NCBI RefSeq assembly: GCF_900111765.1
Contig: NZ_FOIB01000003.1
Span: 186,001 to 250,000, forward strand
Length of the DNA stretch: 64,000 nucleotides
Origin: Myxococcus fulvus
Lineage (GTDB): Bacteria > Myxococcota > Myxococcia > Myxococcales > Myxococcaceae
Reading direction: 5' to 3'
In this document: piece after piece, positions 41,467-50,337 of the stretch
How the letters are laid out: every line of letters begins with the position of its first letter
How positions within the stretch are numbered: the first letter of the stretch is position 1
Position numbers and translations under genes: made by a program
Notes under the pieces: generated by a model
What the model was told of the DNA's origin: nothing
The model's input: the letters and a program-made list of their open reading frames with translations, nothing else
The model's database searches: none

Positions 41467-42724
41467 GTCTCTGTCAGCAATGGTCAGCAAGCGGTGGATG
41501 TGGCTGTGCGGCGCGCTGAGCGGCACGATGCTGCTGGGCGCGGCCTGTGGTGCGCCCGAGGGTGAGGCGGAGGCTCCCGCGACGGTGGAGCACGCGCAGC
41601 CGCTGGGGACGTGTACGCCTTCGACCTCCGGCACCACCATCTGTGGCGTGGTCACCAACGCGGCGGGAGTTCCGCTCGCGGGGGCGACGGTGAACGTAGG
41701 CCCCGCCTGGGGGGTGTCGGCCGCGGACGGCTCGTTCTCCGTGACGGCATCGGTGCCCATGGGCACGCAGGTGACCATCGATATCCCGGGGTACATGCCG
41801 TACGTGGGCGCCGTCACGCGCAACGTGCTCGGGGCTCGCTTCGTGCTTCACTCGCTGCACCGGCAGACGTTCAGCGCGTCGGGCGTCGTCACGGTGACGG
41901 ACCCGCGCAACGGCGCCTCCATCCAAGTGAACCTGTCCGCGCTGCAAAGCGCCACGGGTGAGCAGGTGCAGGGCCCGTTGACGGTGGGCGTGCGCCACAT
42001 CGACACCGGCCTGTTGGCGATGCCGGGCACGGACGGCGCCGTCAACCTGGGCGGGCAGCAGGTGTTCCTGGAGTCGCGTGGCGCCATCTACACGGAGGTC
42101 CGCGACAGGGGCGGGCAGATCCTCAAGCTGGCCCCGGGCGCCACGGCGCGCGTCTTCATCCCGCTGACGCGCGACCAGCTCAACACCGCCCCGACGAGCA
42201 TCGCCTTCTGGTCCATGCCCGTGGGCAGCAACCTGTGGCGGCAGCAGCCCTCCAACGGCACGCGCGCCCCCAACCCCGTGCAGTGCAACAACCGCGAGAC
42301 GGCGAGCTGCAACGCGGATGACTGCGCGCGCATCTCCGGTAGCGGCTTCTCGGCCAACACCAACGAGATCGGCTTCATCAACGCCGACATCGAGAAGACC
42401 AACCCCGCCTGTCTGCGCATCGACGTGAACGTGGCCTCGCTGCCTCCGGGCACCACGCTGCCCATCTGCCTGGAGCTGGAGATTCCCCTCCCCACCGGTG
42501 GCAGCCAGACGCGCAACATCTGCGTGGGCGGGGGCACGGACGTCCTCTTCAACCTGCCGTCCAACGCCAACATCGTCGTGCGCCAGGCCCAGGGCAACGG
42601 CTGCCCGGCGCCTCCTCCGGGTGGCAGCGTGACGGTGAACACCGGCGCCCCCTGGGGCGGCACCGGCGTCCCCGCGAGCCCCGGCCAGTGCAACGGCGTG
42701 CTGACCCTGCCGCCGCTGCCGTGA
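41465..42724 (+). CDS. Secreted lipoprotein with carboxypeptidase-regulatory-like domain
   Basis: A 419-residue protein. ATG 41465 has GGGGAGG 6 bases upstream; another ATG at 41480 is possible. The lipobox LGAAC ends the signal near residue 28. Residues about 50-120 resemble a carboxypeptidase regulatory-like (CarboxypepD_reg) beta-sandwich (CGVVTNAAGVPLAGATVNV; SFSVTASVPMGTQVTIDI), and the remainder is beta-rich with four to six Cys (CNNRETASCNADDCAR). Such proteins are usually surface-displayed, binding polymers or assembling on the envelope. The gene has a highly structured leader, so expression is probably controlled after transcription begins. Confidence 0.8.
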   Translation: MSLSAMVSKRWMWLCGALSGTMLLGAACGAPEGEAEAPATVEHAQPLGTCTPSTSGTTICGVVTNAAGVPLAGATVNVGPAWGVSAADGSFSVTASVPMGTQVTIDIPGYMPYVGAVTRNVLGARFVLHSLHRQTFSASGVVTVTDPRNGASIQVNLSALQSATGEQVQGPLTVGVRHIDTGLLAMPGTDGAVNLGGQQVFLESRGAIYTEVRDRGGQILKLAPGATARVFIPLTRDQLNTAPTSIAFWSMPVGSNLWRQQPSNGTRAPNPVQCNNRETASCNADDCARISGSGFSANTNEIGFINADIEKTNPACLRIDVNVASLPPGTTLPICLELEIPLPTGGSQTRNICVGGGTDVLFNLPSNANIVVRQAQGNGCPAPPPGGSVTVNTGAPWGGTGVPASPGQCNGVLTLPPLP

Positions 42725-42747
42725 AGGCCGTGACGGCGTGAAGTCAA

Positions 42748-42787
42748 GGGGCCTCGGCGCGCGTCCCGTGCGCCGGGGCCTTCTTCG
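42748..42787 (+). terminator. Intrinsic terminator after the CarboxypepD-like lipoprotein
   Basis: A 13-bp stem with G-T pairs (42748-42760 with 42770-42782) and a 9-base loop is followed by CTTCG. It lies 24 bases after the stop codon. Confidence 0.6.
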
Positions 42788-42966
42788 TGGGCGCAAGGGC
42801 GCCAGCGGCTCCGTCTGGGATGCGACAGCCCCTTTGGACCGACAGGCGATTACGAGCCCTGGCCCGAGCGGCCACCATCGGCCACCCCCATGCGAGTCAT
42901 TCCCAATGGCTGTCCTCCTGGGATGCCGCAGGCCTCGGGGTCACGTCGCCGTTGGAGGAGTTCCCC

Positions 42967-43551
42967 ATGAGGGATGTCGCGCAGACCCCCACGCTGCACT
43001 CGGAGCCCCGCTCCGCCGCCGAGCTCGTCCGCGGCTTCCTGCCCGTCCTGTATGGCTGTGATGCGCACCTGCCGCGGGCCACCGCGTCGAAGTACTATCA
43101 TCCGGAAGCGACGGTCCAGGACGCGCTCGCCACGGCGGAGGGCGTGGAGGGGGCCCGGCGACTGGTGTATGTCAACCGGGCGCTCCTGGCGGACCGCCAC
43201 CTCGAGTTCGGTGATGTGGCCGAGACGCGGCGTCCGGACGGCTCCCACGTCGTGCTGGCCGAGGTGATGACCACGCTCGTCTTCAAGCGGTTCATCGCCC
43301 TCAAGCCCTGGCAGTCCCTGGTGGGGGACACCTTCACGTACCACGCCGTGCACAAGGTGGTGTTCGACGAGGACCTCAAGGTCACCGAGCACGAGGAGAT
43401 CTGCAGCGTCCGCTCCGTGCTCGACTCCTCCACCCTGGGGCGCGCGCTGTCGGGCGTGCTGCGGCGGCTGGGGCGCGAGTGCACGTCCGACTTCGGCTAC
43501 ACGCTGAACCAGTACATCGCCGGGGACCGGAGCGTGCGGACCATCTTCTGA
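42967..43551 (+). CDS. NTF2/SnoaL-like protein
   Basis: The 194-residue sequence begins at ATG 42967 with GGAGGAG 7 bases before it. It has no signal peptide. The alternating helix and curved-sheet pattern (RGFLPVLYGCDAHLPRATASKYYHPEATVQDA; VVLAEVMTTLVFKRF; FTYHAVHKVVFDEDLKVTEHEE) is typical of the NTF2-like fold used by SnoaL-type cyclases and ketosteroid isomerase relatives. The catalytic residue cannot be named. Neighbours are lipoprotein genes that give no functional hint. Confidence 0.7.
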   Translation: MRDVAQTPTLHSEPRSAAELVRGFLPVLYGCDAHLPRATASKYYHPEATVQDALATAEGVEGARRLVYVNRALLADRHLEFGDVAETRRPDGSHVVLAEVMTTLVFKRFIALKPWQSLVGDTFTYHAVHKVVFDEDLKVTEHEEICSVRSVLDSSTLGRALSGVLRRLGRECTSDFGYTLNQYIAGDRSVRTIF

Positions 43552-43702
43552 AGGCCCCAGGCTCCGCGCGGATGTCAGGGATTGAACGGCGTCCGCGTGC
43601 CCGCGATATGGGGTGAGCCCCCTTTCGTTCGGGGGATTCCGGGTCGGCTCTCCTGCTCGCACGTCCATCCCGCTCGCGCCGGCCCCATCCCCGGGGGCTG
43701 AC

Positions 43703-45271
43703 ATGGTGAAGTGGACGTGCGTCGTCGTCGCGGTGGTGTGGTGGCTGGGCGGCGCGGCCGGGTGCGACAGTCCGGACCGTGACGTCATCGAGGTGCCGGT
43801 GGACCTGTCTCCCGGCACCCCGCTGCCGGACCCGGGAGACCTGGGGCCACCGCCGGCCGTGCGTTGCGCGCTCCGCGTCTCCGTCAGCTCGCCGGATGAC
43901 TGCGGCAAGCTGGAGTCCTACGACCTGACGGGCTGTGACCTGGAGAGCCTGAAGGGGTTGGACACCTCGGGCCCCTTCAACGTGCGCTTCCACGACACCT
44001 CGACGGCGCCGACGCGAAGCTTCGACCAGCTGCTGTCCAGGTACTACTTCGTCGACCCGGAGGCGGCCCACCCGATGTTCCTGGTGTCGACCGCCGAGAT
44101 TCCCGGCCGTCCCTACAGCGTGACGGCGGAGCTGGGGTGCAGGGCCGAGGGGACGGACCGCGTGCTGGGCTGTGACGTCTCGTGCGAGGAGGGGAAGCCG
44201 CCCCGGGTGCTCAGCTTCGAGGGCGTCCGGACCCTCCGCCGGCCCGGGGAAGCGGAGTCCTCGGGCGGACTGCGACTCATCGGCGAGGCCGCCACGGGTG
44301 CGAACACGGGACTGGCCGTGGATGTCTACGTCACCAAGGGGCACGCCTACGTGGTGAGTATCGACACGTACTTTTCGGGCGAGGGAGGGCTGTTCGTCTT
44401 CGACCTCGCGGACCGCACCGCGCCGCGCCTGGTGAACTCCATCACCCACCCCGATGATGCCTATTGGAACGGGGTCTGGGCGAAGGACGACGCGCTCTAT
44501 GTCGCCAGCGCGGCCCGAGGCGTCCTGGTGTTCGACATCTCCGACCCCGCGTCCCCCCGGCTCATCAAGGACCTGTCGGGCGGCATGCGGCGCAGCACCC
44601 ATACCCTCTTTGTGAATGGCAATCGGCTGTATGCGATGGACAACGGGGACGTCCTCATCTTCGACGTCACCCAGGCGCGTGAGCCCGTGTTGCTGGGGAG
44701 CTACCGGGACGAGAGCTCCCGGATGCCGGGGCGCAACTCCTATCCCCACGACGCCACCTCCTTGAACCACCTGCTCTTCGTCAATCATTGGGGGGCGGGC
44801 CTGCTCATCCTCGACGCGCGCGACCCGGCGAACGTGAAGAAGCTGGGCGCGTACGAGTATCCCAACGCGATGAGCCACCACTCGCGCGTGGCGTACTTCC
44901 AGAACAACCTCATCGCGTTCGAGGGCGGCGAGGGGTGGGGCGCCCACCTGCGGGTGCTCAACCTGAACGACCCGGCGAAGCCCACCCTCATCGGCGAGTA
45001 CAAGCTGTCTGACGAAGTCTCCATCCACAACATGGAGCTCGTCGGCAACCGGCTCTATCTGGCGCACTTCCAGCACGGCGTGCGCGTCCTGGATGTCACC
45101 GTCCCGAGCCGTCCCCGGGAGATCGCCTATCACCACACCTGGCGGGAGCATGACCCCGTGTTCCTCAACGTCTCCCCCTGGGAGGGCGCCGTCGGCGTCC
45201 GCGTCCCGGGGGATGGCTATGTCTACGTCGTCGACTCGCAGCGAGGCCTGCTCGTCTTTCCGGAGCTGTGA
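43703..45271 (+). CDS. LVIVD-repeat lipoprotein (beta-propeller)
   Basis: A 522-residue protein with lipobox GAAGC at about residue 21. Residues from about 200 hold five to six LVIVD repeats, recognisable as GLFVFDLADRTAPRLVNS, GVLVFDISDPASPRLIK, DVLIFDVTQAREPVLLGS and GLLILDARDPANVKKLGA, which fold into a beta-propeller on the cell surface. The N-terminal part (residues 40-190) is a separate domain with six Cys. ATG 43703 is chosen for its proximity to the signal peptide, with GGGGGC upstream. The next gene follows in the same direction but after a hairpin. Confidence 0.85.
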   Translation: MVKWTCVVVAVVWWLGGAAGCDSPDRDVIEVPVDLSPGTPLPDPGDLGPPPAVRCALRVSVSSPDDCGKLESYDLTGCDLESLKGLDTSGPFNVRFHDTSTAPTRSFDQLLSRYYFVDPEAAHPMFLVSTAEIPGRPYSVTAELGCRAEGTDRVLGCDVSCEEGKPPRVLSFEGVRTLRRPGEAESSGGLRLIGEAATGANTGLAVDVYVTKGHAYVVSIDTYFSGEGGLFVFDLADRTAPRLVNSITHPDDAYWNGVWAKDDALYVASAARGVLVFDISDPASPRLIKDLSGGMRRSTHTLFVNGNRLYAMDNGDVLIFDVTQAREPVLLGSYRDESSRMPGRNSYPHDATSLNHLLFVNHWGAGLLILDARDPANVKKLGAYEYPNAMSHHSRVAYFQNNLIAFEGGEGWGAHLRVLNLNDPAKPTLIGEYKLSDEVSIHNMELVGNRLYLAHFQHGVRVLDVTVPSRPREIAYHHTWREHDPVFLNVSPWEGAVGVRVPGDGYVYVVDSQRGLLVFPEL

Positions 45272-45276
45272 GCCCG

Positions 45277-45312
45277 CCAGGGGCCCGGGTGTCCCCCGCA
45301 CCGGGCCTCTGG
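45277..45312 (+). terminator. Terminator-like hairpin after the LVIVD protein
   Basis: Arms CCAGGGGCCCGGGTG and CACCGGGCCTCTGG (45277-45312) pair with one bulged G and a G-T pair around a 7-base loop, 5 bases after the stop codon. No T-run follows. Confidence 0.5.
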
Positions 45313-45351
45313 TAGCCTGGATGCCAATGCAGTCCAGGAGGGGGAACTCCA

Positions 45352-46446
45352 ATGAAGGCGCTGATGATTCCGCTCGTGACGTCGTGTGTCGTGGTGGGGG
45401 GCTGTCGCGAGAACAAGGTCGAGGGTGACACGCCGGGTCCAGCGGCACCCGAGGTCGAGAAACGACTCGAGGTGCCACCCAACGGCAAGGTCGTGATGCA
45501 CAAGCTGTTCGACGACAAGTTCATGGAGATGGCGGCGATGCCGCTGCCGGACAACTGGATCGTCAACAACGGCAAGGCGGTCATCAGCGGACCGGGCAAC
45601 GTGAATGTCTACATGGTGCCCATGAAGACGTTCATGTTCTCGGGCGACCCGATGATGCGGCAGCTGTCGGCGCGCAGCGGCCAGCCGATGCGGCCCTTCG
45701 AGTCCATCGAGAAGGTCATCCAGCAGGACCTGGTGCCGATTGCTCGCAAGGAGGGCGCGAAGCTGGTGAAGCAGTACGCCGCGCCGGACATCGCCGCGTC
45801 CGACAAGGGCTTCTCGGACCTGCTCTACAAGGTCGCCCCCATGCGCCAGCTCTTCCTGGCGCAGGTGACGGAGTGGACCGACAAGCGCGGTGAGCCGTAC
45901 ATGATGGTCGTCCACCTGAGCGCCACGGACCTGGGCAACATGGTGTCCTGGAACTACTACACACACGCGCTCGACGCGCCCAAGGAGCGCTACGAGGAGA
46001 GCAAGAAGGTCGTCCTCCAGGCGCTCGCAGGCACCCGCTACAATCCGCAGTACGTCCAGTCCTACAACCAGGGCGAGATGGCCCGGGAGCGCGCGAGCTG
46101 GGCGGCGCACCACCAGCGCATGCAGGCCAACAAGGCCGCCTTCGAGGCGCAGCAGCGCGCCTTCCACGAGAAGAACGACGCCATCAACAAGTCCATCGCG
46201 GAGACCTACGCCAGCCGCGACGCCGCGTCGGACCGCATGCACCACCGCTTCGTGAACTACATCAAGGACGAGGAGACGGTGAAGAACACCGCCACCGGCA
46301 CCCGCCACCAGGTCCAGACGGGCGCCAATCAGTACTGGGTGAACGGCAACGGCCAGTACGTCCCGTCGAACGACCCCAACTACGACCCGAACCGTGACCC
46401 CAACCTCAACCACCAGCCGTGGGACGAGGCGGAAGTCGAGGACTGA
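45352..46446 (+). CDS. Lipoprotein of unknown function
   Basis: A 364-residue protein with lipobox VVGGC at residue 18. The mature part has a folded segment rich in Met (MAAMPLPDNWIVNNGKAVISG; VYMVPMKTFMFSGDPMMRQL) followed by a long helical region with coiled-coil spacing near residues 240-300 (ERASWAAHHQRMQANKAAF) and an Asn-Asp-Pro-rich tail (NPNYDPNRDPNLNHQPW). I recognise no named family. The upstream hairpin suggests it has its own transcript, and the ribosome site GGAGGGGG lies upstream of the ATG. Confidence 0.72.
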   Translation: MKALMIPLVTSCVVVGGCRENKVEGDTPGPAAPEVEKRLEVPPNGKVVMHKLFDDKFMEMAAMPLPDNWIVNNGKAVISGPGNVNVYMVPMKTFMFSGDPMMRQLSARSGQPMRPFESIEKVIQQDLVPIARKEGAKLVKQYAAPDIAASDKGFSDLLYKVAPMRQLFLAQVTEWTDKRGEPYMMVVHLSATDLGNMVSWNYYTHALDAPKERYEESKKVVLQALAGTRYNPQYVQSYNQGEMARERASWAAHHQRMQANKAAFEAQQRAFHEKNDAINKSIAETYASRDAASDRMHHRFVNYIKDEETVKNTATGTRHQVQTGANQYWVNGNGQYVPSNDPNYDPNRDPNLNHQPWDEAEVED

Positions 46447-46603
46447 GCCGCCTCCACCACCGTGCAGCCGGTTGCACAGCTACGCCCGTTCAGCGTGCTG
46501 CCCCCTGCACGGTGGTGTCTGTCCTCCCCGCGCGGAGGCCCTGACGCGCTGGTGGGCATTCCAGGTGCATGGCGCTGGGGCTGGCCTTCGAAAGGGGTTG
46601 TGA

Positions 46604-47629
46604 TTGACCTTGGAACTGGTGGCGATACTCGTCTGTGCGGTGACGGTCAGCTTCGGCCTGGGCATCGTCTTCGCGTTTCCCAGGACGAACTCTCAGCAGA
46701 CGCGTCGGCTCGGCGCCGGGCTGCTGATCACGAGCGGGGTGTTGTCGGCTGGAGGGGCGGCGTGGCTCATCTGGAGCGTCGTCGACTTCCTCTCCAACAC
46801 CAACTTCTCCAAGGGGCGGGTGCTGCGCCTGCGGGGGCGTGCCCGCGTGGCCCGCCGGGCGCTGGGGTCGGGCTGGGCGGATGACGCCGTGCCGGAGGTC
46901 TCGGGACTCACGACGTGGCAACGGACGGTGCTCGGGGAGGCGTGGATGACCTCGGCGCGGATGGAGCATGCGTCGGTGCCGGCCTTCGCGAAGCTGTCGC
47001 TCCGGCTCTCCGCGATGGGGGCGCCGTCGGCGCTGCTGGAGGACTGCCACCTGGCGGCTCTGGACGAGGTCCGCCATGCGCGCAGGTGCTTCGCGCTCGC
47101 CCGGGCCTACTCGGGAGTGGACTGGACGGCGGGGCCCATTCCGGAGCTGGGGCAGGAGGGCGTGAAACCCATGGCGACGGGCTCGGAGGATGCCTGGGCG
47201 CGGCTGGCGCGCGGCTCGTTGCTGGACGGGTGCCTCGCGGAGGGCGTGGCCTCCCTGGTGGCCGCGGAGGGGGCGCGGCGTGCCGCGGACCCCGTGGTGC
47301 GCGAGACGCTGTCGGTCATCGCCGAGGACGAGGGACGACACGCCGAGCTGGGCTGGGACGTCCTCGACTTCGCGCTGGAGCGGGGCGGTGGCAGCGCGAA
47401 GGCGGGTCTGCGGCGCGCCCTGGCGGAGCTGGACGCACGGAGCACGCCTTCGCTCCCTCCCATCCCGGGCGTGGACGAGGACTTCCTGGCGCGGCACGGC
47501 CTGCTGTCCCAGGCGGAGCTGGGCCACTGGACCCGCGAGTGCATCCAGCGGACGCGCGCCCGGGCGCTGGCACTGCTCGAGCCGCGCCCCGCTCAAATCG
47601 CCTGCCAGGGGATGACGGTCTTCAGGTAG
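46604..47629 (+). CDS. Membrane-anchored ferritin-like di-iron protein
   Basis: The 341-residue protein starts at TTG 46604. Two N-terminal transmembrane helices (about residues 5-25 and 38-62) are followed by a four-helix domain with two carboxylate/His motifs, ARMEHASVPAFAKLS with DEVRHARRCFAL, and later EGVASLVAAEGARR with EDEGRHAELGW. These are the metal ligands of a ferritin-like di-iron centre, as in rubrerythrin or fatty-acid desaturase/oxidase relatives. It probably acts as a membrane-bound oxidase or peroxide scavenger; substrate is unknown. Its last 37 bases overlap the convergent gene at 47593, so the 3' ends share coding sequence. An ATG further downstream would lose the first membrane helix. 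Confidence 0.78.
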   Translation: MTLELVAILVCAVTVSFGLGIVFAFPRTNSQQTRRLGAGLLITSGVLSAGGAAWLIWSVVDFLSNTNFSKGRVLRLRGRARVARRALGSGWADDAVPEVSGLTTWQRTVLGEAWMTSARMEHASVPAFAKLSLRLSAMGAPSALLEDCHLAALDEVRHARRCFALARAYSGVDWTAGPIPELGQEGVKPMATGSEDAWARLARGSLLDGCLAEGVASLVAAEGARRAADPVVRETLSVIAEDEGRHAELGWDVLDFALERGGGSAKAGLRRALAELDARSTPSLPPIPGVDEDFLARHGLLSQAELGHWTRECIQRTRARALALLEPRPAQIACQGMTVFR

Positions 47630-48468
47630 CCCTGACGGTTCGAGCGCAGCCCGGAGCGGTGGTAGTCGGCGACGCCCGCGACGTGGAAGAAGAAGTTCCA
47701 GGTGTTCACGGCGGTGCGGATGCCGAAGACCAGGCACATCGTCTCATGGAGCGCGACGTGCGTGCGGCCCTGCCCCTGCTTGTAGTTGCGGTAGGCCAGC
47801 GTCACCGGGGATTCGACCTTCGCGCCCGCGATGGGGTCCCAGATCCTGGCCAGGTAGTCGTCCTTGCGCATCTGGTGGGTGATGACCTCGTTGGGCCCCT
47901 GTGCCGCCGCCATCAACCCGTCCATGTAGGCCTCGGCCAGGTCCGGCCGGTTGTGGTCGGTCGACATGCCAATCTTGTTGGCGTTCGCGTGATGGACCCG
48001 GACCTGGTTCGTGACGGTGTCCTGCGTCACGTAGAAATGACAGCCGTTGAACGGGCCCGACATCATCCAGGGCGGGCCGACGTTGGAGAGGTCCATCGAG
48101 ACGATGCAGGAGTCCTCCCAGCTCAGGTACTGGCAGGCCAGCGCCGCTCCTGGATTGACTTGATAGGCGTGGAGTTCGTTGGCTGGCGCGTTGCTGAAGA
48201 AGGCCTGTTTCCCCGAGGTGATGTCCAGGTAGATGTCGATGTTGTTCTGTTCGATGACGGCGTTGTTGGGCGCCCCGACGACGCCCCCGACGACCATCGC
48301 CGCGACGTCGGTCGCGAGGAGGTGCACGAACGGGGCGTTCCCGGCCAGGGGCTTGGTGCGGTTGTACCAGCCGGGCGCGGGCCGGTGGGTGTGGTGGAGG
48401 AACAGCGGCTTCTTCTGGAGGAGGTTCAGCCGCGTGACGTTGTTGTTGAACTGGCCGATGAGGGTCAT
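47593..48468 (-). CDS. Putative Cys-His (deamidase-like) effector protein
   Basis: A 291-residue protein without signal peptide, not recognised as a whole. Cys143 in MMSGPFNGCHFYV and His159/His160 in NQVRVHHANANK are 16-17 residues apart inside a beta-rich core, resembling the Cys/His dyad of CNF1/BLF1-type glutamine deamidases (CNF1 Cys866/His881). Conserved-looking Trp and Gly around Cys143 and a D-H-N-R segment follow. The match is an inference by pattern, not by whole-family similarity. It lies 24 bases downstream of the PLD gene in the same direction, with AGGAG 7 bases before its ATG, so it is the second gene of that operon. The C-terminal stop overlaps the ferritin-like gene. Other cysteine hydrolase folds remain possible. 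Confidence 0.55.
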   Translation of the reverse strand: MTLIGQFNNNVTRLNLLQKKPLFLHHTHRPAPGWYNRTKPLAGNAPFVHLLATDVAAMVVGGVVGAPNNAVIEQNNIDIYLDITSGKQAFFSNAPANELHAYQVNPGAALACQYLSWEDSCIVSMDLSNVGPPWMMSGPFNGCHFYVTQDTVTNQVRVHHANANKIGMSTDHNRPDLAEAYMDGLMAAAQGPNEVITHQMRKDDYLARIWDPIAGAKVESPVTLAYRNYKQGQGRTHVALHETMCLVFGIRTAVNTWNFFFHVAGVADYHRSGLRSNRQGYLKTVIPWQAI

Positions 48469-48492
48469 GTGTGGCTCCTGGCGTGACTGGCT

Positions 48493-50157
48493 TCAGAGCC
48501 AGGTGAACTTCAGCTTCTTCGAGCTGCCTACGTCTTCGAACATGGCCCAGAGGTCCTTGGGCTCCTTGCGCGCGAGCCCCACGCAGTGCGCCTGGTGGCG
48601 ATCCTCGGCCGAGTCGTTCCAGCACGCGCGTGGGACCTCGTACATCCCGTGGATGCCGTAGTGGTTGACGAGCCTCGCCTTGACGGTGGTGGCGAAGGCC
48701 GCGTCGTCGATGTGCACATCCAGCTCGCCGTCGTAGTCCATGGCCCGGCAGTCGAAGTTCGCGCTCCCCAGCACCACGTGCTGACTGTCGATGATCATCA
48801 GCTTGGTGTGCAGGTAGACGGTCTGCGGAACCTGGTTGATGCCCCCGTACCGGTAGGGGAAGTAGACCTGGATCTTGGGCGCCACGTCCGCGTGCTTGGG
48901 CTGGGCCTTGCTCTTCTGGCCCGTCCCCTTGTGGATGAACCTCAGGACGGCGTCGAGCCGCACGTCCGTCTTCGCCTGGGTCTTCTTGTTCGTCAGGCGC
49001 AGGCGGTAGTTCTGCTGGGGCCAGTCACTCAGATTGACGGAGGGCTCGTAGACCTCCCAGACGTAGTCGTCCTTGGAGTACGTCTTCGTCCCCTGGGTGC
49101 GCGGGTCGACGTGCGTCGTGATCTCCCCGTCGATGACCTCCACCGCGAGGCAGTTCTCGTCCAGGTAGCCGCTCTCGATGGCCATCATCGCGTAGGTGAT
49201 GCGCGTCAGGTAGGTGACGCCCTTGTCGGTGTCATGGAGGGGATCCGGGATGACCAGCACGACCTTGAGCTGCTTGGCGCCCATCTGCTTGATGCGCGTG
49301 CGCACCGCCTTCACCAGCTCTGGATTGAAGAACTGGAAGTTCTCGATGTAGATGTATTTGGTCGCGTGGGAGATGAGGTCCACCAGCTTGTCTCGAATGT
49401 GTGTCTGATTCGAGAACGACTCGCTGTTGGTGGTCAGCGCGGTGATGGTGAGGTTGCCGCCCTGGATGACCTGATCGTTCGCGGTGGCCTGGAGGGTGGA
49501 GCGGGCGGCGGCGGGGTGCGGCTTGCCGAACAGGCTGAGCGCGGGCAGCTGCTTCTTCCAGCGGCGCAGCCACTCCGCCTCGATGTCGAGCGTGACGGGG
49601 CCCTGGAGCAGCACGCCGGTGTCGTGGCAGGAGTGACCGTAGGGCCGGGAGTGCGCGATGTTGTCCCAGTACTCGTGCTCGATGTTGAAGCCGCCCACGA
49701 GCACCTTCAGCGTGCCGGCGATGGAGAAGATGGCGATCTTCTGGTGGAGCGAGTAGCCCACGCCGGCGCCGCTGTGCTTCTCCAGGTACACCTGGATGCG
49801 CTGGTTGTGGTTGTGCAGCAGCGCCTGGGTGGCCTTGTTCTTGGCCAGCGTCTGCAGGGAGAAGTGGTCCGACATCTTCGCGAGCTCGAGTCCCTTGACG
49901 GTGAGGTCATCGGGTTGCCAGAGGCAGATGTCGATGTGGTGGCCCGCGTCCGCGACCTCCTTGAGGACCTCTCCGAAGTTCCGGTTCGCGTGGCGGTCGA
50001 GCAGGGTGTCGTGCTGGAGGCACCACCAGCCCAGGCGCACATAGGTCCTCGCGTGGGGCTGCGCGTCCCGCACCTCGTAGAGGCAGTCGCGGAACGTGTC
50101 GAAGTACTCTTCGCCGTCCATCAGGAACACGGCCGTGTTGTTCTGGGTCGGGGGCAT
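48493..50157 (-). CDS. Phospholipase D-family protein
   Basis: The 554-residue protein has two HKD-type motifs. Motif 1 (LHQKIAIFSIAG) has His138 and Lys140 but a Ser at the place of the usual Asp; motif 2 (LHTKLMIIDSQ) has the full His450-Lys452-Asp457 set, and GGFN and GSANFDCRAMDYDGE are typical. Cysteine-free of signal peptide, it resembles cardiolipin synthase-like or PLD effector enzymes that hydrolyse or transfer phosphatidyl groups. The altered Asp in motif 1 may alter activity. ATG 50157 has AGGAAGG four to five bases upstream. It heads an operon with the Cys-His protein, and no immunity gene is obvious, which leaves open whether they act on other cells or within the producer. Confidence 0.88.
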   Translation of the reverse strand: MPPTQNNTAVFLMDGEEYFDTFRDCLYEVRDAQPHARTYVRLGWWCLQHDTLLDRHANRNFGEVLKEVADAGHHIDICLWQPDDLTVKGLELAKMSDHFSLQTLAKNKATQALLHNHNQRIQVYLEKHSGAGVGYSLHQKIAIFSIAGTLKVLVGGFNIEHEYWDNIAHSRPYGHSCHDTGVLLQGPVTLDIEAEWLRRWKKQLPALSLFGKPHPAAARSTLQATANDQVIQGGNLTITALTTNSESFSNQTHIRDKLVDLISHATKYIYIENFQFFNPELVKAVRTRIKQMGAKQLKVVLVIPDPLHDTDKGVTYLTRITYAMMAIESGYLDENCLAVEVIDGEITTHVDPRTQGTKTYSKDDYVWEVYEPSVNLSDWPQQNYRLRLTNKKTQAKTDVRLDAVLRFIHKGTGQKSKAQPKHADVAPKIQVYFPYRYGGINQVPQTVYLHTKLMIIDSQHVVLGSANFDCRAMDYDGELDVHIDDAAFATTVKARLVNHYGIHGMYEVPRACWNDSAEDRHQAHCVGLARKEPKDLWAMFEDVGSSKKLKFTWL

Positions 50158-50337
50158 GGACCTTCCTCGAGGGGGACCTCGAGACCGAGCCCTGACGGGG
50201 ACCTGGCCGCGGAGAACGGCGGTGTGACAGGACGGCTCCTCCGGGGCGGGGGGGCTGTCCCGGAGACCTCTCGCGGATGGACTTCGTCAGGGATGGGTCA
50301 CGAGGCGGGCTCCCACTGAGCAAGGCACGTACCAGTG

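Noticed and set aside
41301..41480. Match of the lipoprotein leader to a known cyclic-di-GMP or other riboswitch
   Set aside because: Neither the GEMM core (GGCAAACC and GACGCAAAGCC) nor TPP, cobalamin or SAM cores are present. I report it as an unnamed structured leader instead.
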